Program-made: the position numbers and the translations under genes
Shown here: positions 8,170 through 15,985 of the stretch, piece after piece
Position numbering within the stretch: position 1 is the first letter of the stretch
Layout: each line of letters begins with the position of its first letter
Source of the DNA: Verrucomicrobiaceae bacterium UBA1938
GTDB lineage: Bacteria; Verrucomicrobiota; Verrucomicrobiia; Verrucomicrobiales; Verrucomicrobiaceae
NCBI GenBank assembly: GCA_002336895.1
Contig: DDFC01000023.1
Location: 328,763-392,762 of the forward strand
Direction: 5' to 3'
DNA: 64,000 nucleotides
The notes under the pieces: generated by a model
The model's input: the letters and a program-made list of their open reading frames with translations, nothing else
The model's database searches: none
Told to the model about the DNA's origin: nothing

Positions 8170-9264
8170 ATGAACATTCACGGCCAGCCGCACCGCTCCA
8201 TCGAAGCAGATCACGCCACGCGAAGTGCGCGCATCATTGACCAGACCTTTCTGCCGCACGTGGTGGAGTGGCGGGAACTGCGGACGATGGAAGAGGCGGC
8301 GGAGGCGATCCAGGTGATGCGGGTACGCGGGGCACCGCTGATCGGGGCGACGGCGGCGTTTGGGCTGTACTTTGCGCTGCGGGAGAATGCCACGGATGCG
8401 GCGCTGCAGCATGCGTACCACGTGCTGCATGCGACGCGGCCCACGGCGATCAATCTGCGCTGGGCGCTGGACCGGGTGAAGCGTGCGGTGATGCCGCTGC
8501 GTGTGGAAGAACGGGCGGAGGCCGCATGGCAGGAGGCGCTGGCGATCTGTGAGCATGATGTGGCGACGAACCACGTGATCGGCAGGCATGGGCTGGAGCT
8601 GTTCCGGGCGATTCAGGCGAAGAAAGCGGACCCTGCTGCGGTGCTGAATGTGATGACTCACTGCAATGCGGGCTGGCTGGCGACAGTGGACTGGGGCACG
8701 GCGATCTCTCCGATCTACCAAGCGCATGATGCGGGCATGAACGTGCACGTGTGGGTGAGCGAGACGAGGCCGCGAGGCCAGGGGGCCTCGCTGACGGCCT
8801 TTGAGCTGAAGGAGCACGGCGTGCCGTACACGCTGATCGTGGACAACAATGCGGGACACCTGCTGCAGCGCGGCCTGGTGGACGTGGTGATCGTGGGCAC
8901 AGACCGCGTGACGGCGCACGGGGATGTGGCGAACAAGATCGGCACGTACCTGAAGGCGCTGGCGGCGAAAGCACACGATGTGCCTTTTTACGTAGCCACG
9001 CCGGTGAGCACGATCGACTGGACCATCAGCGACGGCATCCGAGACATCCCCATCGAACAGCGCAGCAGCCGTGAGGTGACGCACATGCCCGGACTGAGTG
9101 AGGCGGGGAACCGTGAGGAGGTGCTGATAACCCCCGCTGGAACACAGGCGCGCAATGATGGCTTTGACGTGACTCCGGCCGGCCTCGTGACCGCACTGGT
9201 GACGGAGCACGGGGTTTTCCCAGCCAGCGCCGAGTCTCTGCAGCGGCTAAATGCGGTGCTCTAA
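8170..9264 (+). CDS. mtnA: S-methyl-5-thioribose-1-phosphate isomerase
   Basis: 364 residues, full length for MtnA (eIF-2B-alpha-like fold). Signatures are RGAPLIGATAAFG near the N-terminus, MTHCNAGWLATVDWGTA with the catalytic Cys (about Cys165), SETRPRGQGASLTAFEL, and VGTDRVTAHGDVANKIGTY with the catalytic Asp (about Asp245). It isomerises methylthioribose-1-phosphate to methylthioribulose-1-phosphate, the substrate of MtnB encoded upstream. It begins 8 bp after the unknown secreted gene. Confidence 0.95.
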   Translation: MNIHGQPHRSIEADHATRSARIIDQTFLPHVVEWRELRTMEEAAEAIQVMRVRGAPLIGATAAFGLYFALRENATDAALQHAYHVLHATRPTAINLRWALDRVKRAVMPLRVEERAEAAWQEALAICEHDVATNHVIGRHGLELFRAIQAKKADPAAVLNVMTHCNAGWLATVDWGTAISPIYQAHDAGMNVHVWVSETRPRGQGASLTAFELKEHGVPYTLIVDNNAGHLLQRGLVDVVIVGTDRVTAHGDVANKIGTYLKALAAKAHDVPFYVATPVSTIDWTISDGIRDIPIEQRSSREVTHMPGLSEAGNREEVLITPAGTQARNDGFDVTPAGLVTALVTEHGVFPASAESLQRLNAVL

Positions 9265-9361
9265 GCCGCCTGCCCGGCCGTTTTTTCCATTTTCCAAGGC
9301 TCACCGTGGGATTAATTTTGAATGTCTGGTGCTGTTTCAACCACCAAAGAGGTCTCCCCCT

Positions 9362-11761
9362 ATGAAACGTTTCCTCTCCAGTTTGTTGATGGGATGGGCT
9401 TTGCTCATCGGAACCTCGGGCCTCAGGGCACAACAACCGGCCGCTGTTTCACGAGCGATCATCGTGTTTGACGCCTCGGGCAGCATGTATGGCCAGGTGC
9501 CCGGTGGCGTGAAGATCGAGATCGCCAAGAAGGTGGTGAGTGACATCGTCGGGTCCGTGGACCCGGCCATGGAGCTGGGCCTCATGGCCTACGGGCATCG
9601 CAAAAAAGGCGACTGCGAGGACATCGAGCTGCTGGTGCCGCCACAGCCCGGGAGCTCCGCCGCCATTTTGAAGGCGGTGGCCGCCCTGGAACCGAAAGGC
9701 AAGACACCGCTGACTGCGGCGGTGATCCAGGCGGCGAAGTATTTGAAATTTGAGGAGGCAAAGGCGTCTGTGATTCTCGTCAGCGATGGCGTGGAGACGT
9801 GCGAAAAAGACCCGTGCATGGCTGCAGAGGAGCTGGAGCGCCTGGGGATTGACTTCACGTGCCACGTGATCGGTTTCGACCTCAAGCAGGGCGAGTCTTC
9901 GGGCCTGGAATGTCTGGCGAAAAAGACCGGGGGCATGTACCTCGCGGCCAAAGACGCCTCCTCCCTGAAGTCATCTCTCGAAACCGCCATGAAGCAGGTG
10001 GCCAAGCCTGTGACCACGCTGGTGGTGGAAGCCAAAAAATCCTCCGGCGGTGCGATGCTGGAAGGCGTGACCTTCCAAGTCTTTGCGGAAGGCGGCGGAG
10101 AAAACGCGCTCGCCACAGGCAGCGGCGGCCACTGGAGCACCGAGCTGCCGAAAGCCGGCAAGTACACGCTGAGCGCCAAGCTTGGGGGGAAGGTCATTGA
10201 ACTCGACGTCTCCATCAAGGATGGTGAGACCGTGACGAAGGAAGTGGTCTTCGCCGAGACCGGCCTCAAAGCCGTGGCGTACGACAAGGAAGGCGGTGTC
10301 GCATTTGAAAAGGATGTAAGCTGGGACCTGCTGGGGCCGGCGGACGCGGAAGGCAACCGCGCCAAGGTGTCCTTCAGCTATGAAGCCAAGCCCTTTCTGC
10401 AGGTGGGGCCAGGCACCTACCTGCTCATGGCCACACGCGGCAATGCGACCGCCAGCATGGAAGTGACGGTGAAGGAAGGAGCCCCGCAGCTCGTGAAGAT
10501 CATCCTCGGCAGCGGCAATCTCAAGCTCAGCGCCATCAGCGCGGAAGGCCAGCCCCCGATCGCCAAAGATGTGGCCTGGGATCTTTTCTCACCACCTGAT
10601 GCCGAAGGGCAGCGCAAGAAGCTGGGCTACAGCTATGAGGCCCAGCCCAAAATGACGCTGCCGTCCGGCCCATGCCTGGTGGTGGCCACCTATGGCAGCG
10701 CCAAAGGGCAGCGGGAAGTGGAAGTCAAAGCGGGAGAGACTCAGGACATCGTGGTGCTGCTGGGCAGCGGCAAGCTGAAGCTGGCCGTCGTCATGCAGGA
10801 AGGCGGCACCCCGGTGGCGAAGGATGTCTCATGGGACATCCTGGGCGAAGCGGATGCCGAGGGCAACCGCAAGAAGGTGGCCTACAGCTACGAGGCCCAG
10901 CCCACGCTTTCGGTGCCTGCGGGCAAATACCAGATCGAGGTCGCGTACGGAAATGCGAAGGGCAAGGCCATGGCGGAGGTGAAAGCTGGTGCCACCACAG
11001 AGATGGTGGTCTCCCTCGGAGCAGGCAAGATCAAGCTGTCTGCGCTGGCCACGGAAGGAGCGGAGCCGATTTCCAAAGATCTTTTCTGGGAGCTGCAAGG
11101 TGCCGCAGATGCCGAAGGGAACCGAACCACTGCGGGATTCAGCTATGACGGGCAGCCCACTTTCAGCCTGCCAGCGGGCAAGTACCAACTGAAGATCGAA
11201 TGGGGTGCCGCCAAGATCAAACAGGAGGTGGAAGTGGCTGCGGGCAAGCTGACGGAGATCCCCATCATCATCAACTCAGGCAGCATCATGGCGAGCGCCA
11301 TCATGGCGGAAGGCGCTGATCCTGTGCCCGATGGTCTCAACTGGGACGTCATAGGCGAGCCCAACGCCGAGGGTGAACGCCCCAAGGTGACCTACAGCTA
11401 CGACGCCCAGCCCAAGCTCCACCTGAAGGCCGGCAAGTACACCCTCATGGTAACGCGAGGCGCCGCCACTGCGAAAGCCGACATCGAGATCCAGGCGGGC
11501 AAAATGACCACCAGCGCCCTGAACCTGAACGCAGGCACCCTGAAGGCCAGCTCCTCCACCCCCGGCGACTGGGAAGTGTTTGGTCCGGTGAATGCCGAAG
11601 GCGAGCGCAAAAAGATCACCTACTCCTACGATGCCAACGCCAAGCTCTTCCTACCTGCGGGCAAGGTGCTGGTGGTGCGCAGCAAGGATGGCAAAAAAGC
11701 CGAGCAGGAAGTGGAGATCAAAGCCAATGCACTGAGCGAACTGACTCTCGACGCCAAATAA
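9362..11761 (+). CDS. Secreted VWA-domain protein with six tandem 85-residue repeats
   Basis: 799 residues from ATG 9362, which opens a Sec signal (MKRFLSSLLMGWALL..LRAQ) and has AAAGAGG upstream. Residues about 32-215 form a von Willebrand A domain with an intact MIDAS: DASGSM (Asp37), the Thr of KGKTPLTAAV, and SDGVETC. A beta-rich linker follows (about 220-300). From about residue 301 to the end come six copies of a repeat with the signature DAEGxRxKxxYSYEAQP...LPAGKY. Proteins of this type (metal-dependent adhesion-like) are common in the phylum, but I do not know the repeat. An Ala-rich lipoprotein gene follows 51 bp downstream. Confidence 0.85.
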   Translation: MKRFLSSLLMGWALLIGTSGLRAQQPAAVSRAIIVFDASGSMYGQVPGGVKIEIAKKVVSDIVGSVDPAMELGLMAYGHRKKGDCEDIELLVPPQPGSSAAILKAVAALEPKGKTPLTAAVIQAAKYLKFEEAKASVILVSDGVETCEKDPCMAAEELERLGIDFTCHVIGFDLKQGESSGLECLAKKTGGMYLAAKDASSLKSSLETAMKQVAKPVTTLVVEAKKSSGGAMLEGVTFQVFAEGGGENALATGSGGHWSTELPKAGKYTLSAKLGGKVIELDVSIKDGETVTKEVVFAETGLKAVAYDKEGGVAFEKDVSWDLLGPADAEGNRAKVSFSYEAKPFLQVGPGTYLLMATRGNATASMEVTVKEGAPQLVKIILGSGNLKLSAISAEGQPPIAKDVAWDLFSPPDAEGQRKKLGYSYEAQPKMTLPSGPCLVVATYGSAKGQREVEVKAGETQDIVVLLGSGKLKLAVVMQEGGTPVAKDVSWDILGEADAEGNRKKVAYSYEAQPTLSVPAGKYQIEVAYGNAKGKAMAEVKAGATTEMVVSLGAGKIKLSALATEGAEPISKDLFWELQGAADAEGNRTTAGFSYDGQPTFSLPAGKYQLKIEWGAAKIKQEVEVAAGKLTEIPIIINSGSIMASAIMAEGADPVPDGLNWDVIGEPNAEGERPKVTYSYDAQPKLHLKAGKYTLMVTRGAATAKADIEIQAGKMTTSALNLNAGTLKASSSTPGDWEVFGPVNAEGERKKITYSYDANAKLFLPAGKVLVVRSKDGKKAEQEVEIKANALSELTLDAK
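10262..11758 (+). repeat. Six tandem intragenic repeats, 255-bp period
   Basis: The D/N-A-E-G anchor of each unit starts at 10343, 10598, 10853, 11108, 11363 and 11591. The first four intervals are exactly 255 bp (85 codons). The last is 228 bp (76 codons), because the last copy lost nine residues near its start. Protein similarity between copies is obvious; DNA copies have diverged at synonymous sites. Confidence 0.92.
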
Positions 11762-11812
11762 AGCACCACTTCTCAATCTTTCCCCCTCAGTACAACCCCC
11801 TGAAACCCACCC

Positions 11813-12163
11813 ATGAAAATCAAACCACTCATACTGATCGGGCTGCTCACAGGCAGCTTGGCCGCCTGCAAGAAAACCCCTGAAAGCTCCAAAGCAGCCG
11901 AGGACCGCACGAAAGCTGCGGAAGCCGTGAAAGAAGCCGTCAAATCCAACACCGAGGCTGCGGCCAAAGAGCTGGAGGCAGCCAAGGAAGCTGCGGAAAA
12001 GAAGGCGGCCGAAATGAAGGCTGCTGCTGAAAAAGAAGCCGCTGCGCTGAAGCAGGCCGCTGAAAAGAAAGCCGCCGATGCGGCCAAGGCCGTGGAGGAC
12101 GCCGCGCGCAAGGCCAAGGAGGCGCTGACTCCAGCCCCGGCTGTGCCAGGACTGCCGAAGTGA
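11813..12163 (+). CDS. Ala/Lys/Glu-rich helical lipoprotein
   Basis: 116 residues: a lipoprotein signal with lipobox LAAC, then about 80 residues made almost wholly of A, K and E in heptad-like order (AAEKKAAEMKAAAEKEAAALKQ), ending in a Pro/Ala tail. It resembles the low-complexity helical rods of TolA or Lpp-like spacers and would form a long single helix or coiled coil anchored in a membrane. It lies between the repeat-VWA gene and a strong terminator, so it is probably co-transcribed with the VWA protein. Confidence 0.75.
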   Translation: MKIKPLILIGLLTGSLAACKKTPESSKAAEDRTKAAEAVKEAVKSNTEAAAKELEAAKEAAEKKAAEMKAAAEKEAAALKQAAEKKAADAAKAVEDAARKAKEALTPAPAVPGLPK

Positions 12164-12189
12164 GGAGCGAGAGAGCAGAAACATGAACA

Positions 12190-12223
12190 AGAGCGCCGGG
12201 AGTGATCCTGGCGTTCTTTTTTT
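12190..12223 (+). terminator. Rho-independent terminator
   Basis: Stem AGAGCGCC / GGCGTTCT (one G-T wobble) extended by GGA/TCC around a GTGA loop, followed by a seven-T run. It ends the VWA-lipoprotein unit. Confidence 0.88.
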
Positions 12224-12249
12224 GGTACGGTGCCGGAGCCATATCTGGT

Positions 12250-12418
12250 TAGACCAGTTCTCGAAAAGCCTGTCACATTGCCCGAGCGGCGGAGCGGCCC
12301 CATTGGCTGCGTTGGTCGCTTGCCTGTTATTTTCAAATAGCAGGCGGCGCACCCGCCTTGCCACTGGGGCCGCTGCGCTCGCCGGTTCAATCGGACATTC
12401 TTTTCGAGAACAGGTCTA
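12250..12418. repeat. 169-bp imperfect palindrome (MITE- or REP-like)
   Basis: The ends TAGACC...GGTCTA are inverted. The outer 19 bp match at 18 positions (TAGACCAGTTCTCGAAAAG versus the complement of the right end). The inner arms are partly paired (both carry AGCGGCCCCA), and the centre is a hairpin GCCTGTTATTT-TC-AAATAGCAGGC with one mismatch. It fills most of the 338-bp gap between the lipoprotein and the next Gfo/Idh/MocA gene. There is no ORF inside and no obvious target-site duplication. Confidence 0.8.
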
Positions 12419-12501
12419 GGAGATGGCGGCTGGCGAGGGAGTCCCGGGCTCCGAAGCGGCGGGCTGGGGACAGCCCGCCCTACCCTGCGCTGGGCAGCGG
12501 A

Positions 12502-13935
12502 TTATACCTGCTGAGGCACCTCGTAGCCCTGACGGTATTTGCGAGTGAGGAGTGCGAGGGCTTCTGGGGTGGCTGTTTCGCCGATGAAGGTTTCCTTGGC
12601 GACATCCAGCTCCAGCATGGGGCCCATCTTGATGTCGAGGGTGGAGGCATCGAGCTCGTTTTTGACGAGGTGGGCGTGGAAGTCGGCGATGACGTCGTTC
12701 CAAGGCTGGAAGCCTTTGACTGCGGCCTCGGCCTGCTCGCGGTTGTATTTCTGGCCGAGGCGGAAGGAGGTATTGGCCAGATGGCACCAGGCGCTGGAGA
12801 AGTGGATTTTTTCCACCTCGCCTTTGAGGTCTGAAGATTTACGGCTGCGGATGGCGTCGATGAAATTGGCTGCGTGAGTTTTGCCGCCATCGCCCTTGAA
12901 GGTGTGGAGTTTTTTGCCTTCGGAATCAAAGGCAGTGCCACCACCGCGGCTGCCGGTATAGTAGCCGCCCTCGCACTCGATGATGAGAAAGGCACCCGTG
13001 CGACGGCGCAGGTACACGTCAGGCGCCTTGATGCCTTTCTGGCGCGGGAGGTTGTGGAAGTCGATGATGACCGGAATGCTGCCGGTGTCCATATAGGCGA
13101 AGTGGGTGTTGGGCGTCTCGCCGGCGTCGTCCCAGCCAAAGCGTCCGCCGCCAGCAATGACGCGCTTGGGCAGGGCGACTTTGTCGCGGAAGACGACGTT
13201 GCGGAGGTCATCGAGAATGTGGGGGCCCCAGTTGCCCATCTCGCCGTTGCCGGTGTTCCAGCTCCAGTGCCAGTCGTAGTGGAATTTTTCGCGGTAGATG
13301 GGCTCATCCTGGGCCGGTCCAAGCCAGATGTCGTAGTTGACGGTGGGAGGCGGGGTGAGAGGCTCTGTGCGTTTGCCGATGGAGGAGCGCATGCTGTAGT
13401 GATTGCAGCGCACGTATTTGATTTTGCCCATGGTGCCAGCATCGAGGAAGGCTTTGATTTCATCTTGGAGGGGATCGCTGCGCTGCTGGGTGCCGCCCTG
13501 GACAATGCGGTTGTACTTGCGGGCGGCCTCGACGAGCTTGCGGCCTTCCCAGATGTTGTGGGAGACGGGCTTTTCGACGTAAACGTCCTTGCCTGCCTGC
13601 ATGGCCCAGATGGAAGCGAGCACGTGCCAGTGATTGCCGGTGGAGACGACGACGGCATCGATGCTTTTGTCTTCCATGACCTTGCGGAGGTCCTGGGTGG
13701 TCTTGGCATTGGGGAAGGTCTTTTTGGCTTTGTCCAAGGCTGCGGTGTCGGGATCGCAGAGGTAGGCGATCTCAACGCCGGGGACTTTGGCCATGCGGCC
13801 TGCGTTTCCCAGGCCCTGGCCGCCGAGGCCGATGGAGGCGATGCGGATGGTTTCATTGGCACCGAGAACGCGGCTGGCGGACAAGGCGGTGAATGCGAGG
13901 GCGGACTGAGTGATGAAGGCGCGACGTGAGGTCAT
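12502..13935 (-). CDS. Tat-exported Gfo/Idh/MocA family oxidoreductase
   Basis: 477 residues beginning with a twin-arginine signal (MTSRRAFITQSALAFTALSA). The Rossmann loop is IGLGGQGLGNAG and the catalytic motif is the standard EKPVSHN. The second-domain signature is GNWGPHILDDLRNVVF, preceded by the HYDWHWSWNTGNGEMGNWG segment typical of the verrucomicrobial/planctomycete clade. It probably works in the periplasm on an unidentified sugar derivative. It is monocistronic as far as visible: convergent with the palindrome region and divergent from the DUF4261-like gene. Confidence 0.88.
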   Translation of the reverse strand: MTSRRAFITQSALAFTALSASRVLGANETIRIASIGLGGQGLGNAGRMAKVPGVEIAYLCDPDTAALDKAKKTFPNAKTTQDLRKVMEDKSIDAVVVSTGNHWHVLASIWAMQAGKDVYVEKPVSHNIWEGRKLVEAARKYNRIVQGGTQQRSDPLQDEIKAFLDAGTMGKIKYVRCNHYSMRSSIGKRTEPLTPPPTVNYDIWLGPAQDEPIYREKFHYDWHWSWNTGNGEMGNWGPHILDDLRNVVFRDKVALPKRVIAGGGRFGWDDAGETPNTHFAYMDTGSIPVIIDFHNLPRQKGIKAPDVYLRRRTGAFLIIECEGGYYTGSRGGGTAFDSEGKKLHTFKGDGGKTHAANFIDAIRSRKSSDLKGEVEKIHFSSAWCHLANTSFRLGQKYNREQAEAAVKGFQPWNDVIADFHAHLVKNELDASTLDIKMGPMLELDVAKETFIGETATPEALALLTRKYRQGYEVPQQV

Positions 13936-14087
13936 GGCTGGGCGTGGTTGGGAGGCAGATGTTTTCTCAGAACGGCTCCTTCAGGGCAAGTCCTTCTTTG
14001 ATATGGAAGGCGGCGGCTTTTCCTGCTCATTTTATGTTCGATGATTTATCATGACAGGACACCGGCCTTTAGAGTACAAGTCGCGCC

Positions 14088-15047
14088 ATGAAAGGCTTTT
14101 TTACCCAGGGTGGCGTACTGCTGCTCAGTCACTCGGTTTCGCTTTCTGAACTGGAACCGCTCCTGCATTCCTTCGGGGAGGTGCGCAGGACAGGAGATGG
14201 GTCAGGGCATTGGGCCATGGGAGGTGAATCGCTGGTGGTTTCGCTAGGGCTGGGGAACAATGGTGCTGCGGTCATCGACGTGGTTTCGCAGCCCTGGCCG
14301 GACTCCATGGGAGATCCGAAGAAAGACGGAATGCTCTTTGCAAGCTGGTCGATGGGGCACTTCGGACCGCTGACCTGGCCGAACGGGCTGGAACGTGCAA
14401 TAGGCCATGCATGGGCCTGGCCAGAGGGGCGAGACATCGCACCTGAGCACACGGCATTTATTCGCGTGAAAGTCAGCCACGTCTTTGGAGGCGGGCCTAA
14501 AACGCTTGTCATTCCGGAGAACTACGAGCCTTTGGAAGAACTCCAGCAGACAACCAAAGTGCTTCTCTCACTGGCATCACATCCGGCGGTCATCGCGTGG
14601 TTTAACCCCAATGGGGAGCTTTTGCTACCACCTTCACAGGTCGCCGAGATCATCCAATGGTCTGAGGCCCACGAGGTGAATCCAGTGGATGCCTGGACCA
14701 ACGTGCGCATGCTCAAGCTGGACGGCATAGCCGACGGCTGGATGCTGATGGACACCGTGGGCATGAGCCAGGTGGATGCCACGGACATGGAGGCTTTTTT
14801 TCCTCCCGCCCACTTTGATCCGAGCGAGGTGGCTGGATTTCTGCGGAACTCGTCCAACTACATCCTCACGAACGGTCCGGTGATCAAAGACAAGGACACC
14901 ATGGACAGCCCGGGCGAACAGCGATGGCAGGCTTGCAGCTACGCTGAAAGCTTTCACGTGCCGCCGCGCCCAACCTTGCGGTGGTTTCCAGAAGGGACCG
15001 CGCCGCCTGATGTGCTGCTCAAGGCCAAGTCTCCCCTGATGCCGTAG
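14088..15047 (+). CDS. DUF4261-like cytosolic protein
   Basis: 319 residues with no signal peptide or membrane segment. The C-terminal third contains VRMLKLDGIADGWMLMDTVGMSQVDATDMEAFF and a Tyr-Ile-Leu...GDT-like tail that recall DUF4261 proteins; I hold this family call loosely. The first half has a Gly-rich beta pattern (FFTQGGVLLLSHSVSLSELEPLL). Function unknown. It is divergent from the oxidoreductase by 152 bp and convergent with the TM2 gene. Confidence 0.6.
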   Translation: MKGFFTQGGVLLLSHSVSLSELEPLLHSFGEVRRTGDGSGHWAMGGESLVVSLGLGNNGAAVIDVVSQPWPDSMGDPKKDGMLFASWSMGHFGPLTWPNGLERAIGHAWAWPEGRDIAPEHTAFIRVKVSHVFGGGPKTLVIPENYEPLEELQQTTKVLLSLASHPAVIAWFNPNGELLLPPSQVAEIIQWSEAHEVNPVDAWTNVRMLKLDGIADGWMLMDTVGMSQVDATDMEAFFPPAHFDPSEVAGFLRNSSNYILTNGPVIKDKDTMDSPGEQRWQACSYAESFHVPPRPTLRWFPEGTAPPDVLLKAKSPLMP

Positions 15048-15061
15048 AGGCGGCGCCGGTG

Positions 15062-15484
15062 TCAAACACTCACTTTGGGATGCCCGGCGGCATTGAGGGT
15101 GCTGATCTGGGTATTGAGGGTGCAGAAGTCGTAAATGATGCCGATGAGGAGGCCGCCGCCGGTGAAGAGGTAGAGGAGGCCGGTGCCCCATTTGCCCATG
15201 TAAAAGCGGTGCACTCCGAAGACGCCGAGGAAAGTGAGGAAGATCCAGGCGAGCGAGTACTCGAGGCGTCCGGGCACAAACCTGCGATCGGCCTCGCGGT
15301 CCATGCCGGGGATGAGAAACAGGTCCACCAGCCAGCCTATGAGGAAGAGTCCACCGGTGAGGAACCAGAGGACGCCGGTCTTGGGCTTGCCAAAGTAGAA
15401 ACGGTGCGCGCCCGTGAAGCCGAAGATCCAGAGGAGGTAGCCCACGAACTTGTTGTGCGTGGAAGGCAGAGTGATGTTGTTCAT
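15062..15484 (-). CDS. Double TM2-domain membrane protein
   Basis: 140 residues from ATG 15484 (upstream codons are not membrane-like). There are two TM2 domains in tandem, each with the G-x-x-G-x-HRFY-x-G-K signature: FGFTGAHRFYFGKPKTGVLW and FLGVFGVHRFYMGKWGTGLLY. Each is followed by a Gly-rich second helix and a terminal Asp (WLVDLF, IIYDFC). TM2 proteins are of unknown biochemical role. A single TM2 is more usual, so the duplication is mildly notable. Confidence 0.85.
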   Translation of the reverse strand: MNNITLPSTHNKFVGYLLWIFGFTGAHRFYFGKPKTGVLWFLTGGLFLIGWLVDLFLIPGMDREADRRFVPGRLEYSLAWIFLTFLGVFGVHRFYMGKWGTGLLYLFTGGGLLIGIIYDFCTLNTQISTLNAAGHPKVSV

Positions 15485-15597
15485 GACACCCCCATCATCA
15501 TGCCATGGACGCTGCTGGCGATTGCAAGAATGCTCCATTTTCGCAATCGGGCGGCGCTGGACAAAGCAGCGAGAGACCGACTAGGCTAGGCGCTGTC

Positions 15598-15909
15598 ATG
15601 AACATCAATGATCTTGTGTTTACAGGCTTCAACCGGCGAGTGGCCGCGCTGAAGCGCCAGACAGGGGAGATCGTCTGGCAGTGGCAGGCCTCCAACGGCA
15701 TGTCTTATGTGAGCCTGCTGCTGGATGGCGGCACGCTGATCGTCTCGGTGAACGGCTACATGTACGGGCTGGATGCGGCCACCGGAAACCAGCTGTGGTA
15801 CAACCCGATGACGGGCTTTGGCACCGGGGTGGCGGCGCTGGTTTCAGCGAATGGGATGAGCTGCAATCCGATGGCGGCGGCCTCGCATGTGGCAAACAGC
15901 TCCAGCTGA
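15598..15909 (+). CDS. Short PQQ-like beta-propeller fragment
   Basis: 103 residues from ATG 15598. Two PQQ-type blade motifs are visible, AALKRQTGEIVWQWQA and YGLDAATGNQLWYNPM (A/G-L-x-x-x-T-G-x-x-x-W). Complete propellers need six to eight blades and this protein has no signal peptide, so it is either a domain-sized remnant or a small stand-alone protein. It ends just before the pnp terminator. Confidence 0.55.
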   Translation: MNINDLVFTGFNRRVAALKRQTGEIVWQWQASNGMSYVSLLLDGGTLIVSVNGYMYGLDAATGNQLWYNPMTGFGTGVAALVSANGMSCNPMAAASHVANSSS

Positions 15910-15926
15910 TCGCTCCCAGCGATGGC

Positions 15927-15957
15927 AAAAAAAGAGGCCGCTTTGCAGCGGCCTCTT
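15927..15957 (-). terminator. Rho-independent terminator of pnp
   Basis: On the minus strand: stem AAGAGGCCGC / GCGGCCTCTT (10 bp) with a 6-nt loop, then seven T, 29 bp after the pnp stop. Confidence 0.92.
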
Positions 15958-15985
15958 CGTGGAGTGTTGTGTGGAGCGATGAGGC

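Noticed and set aside
12250..12418. Reading the palindrome as an insertion sequence or a terminator
   Set aside because: No transposase frame inside; the T-run terminator at 12190-12223 lies outside it.
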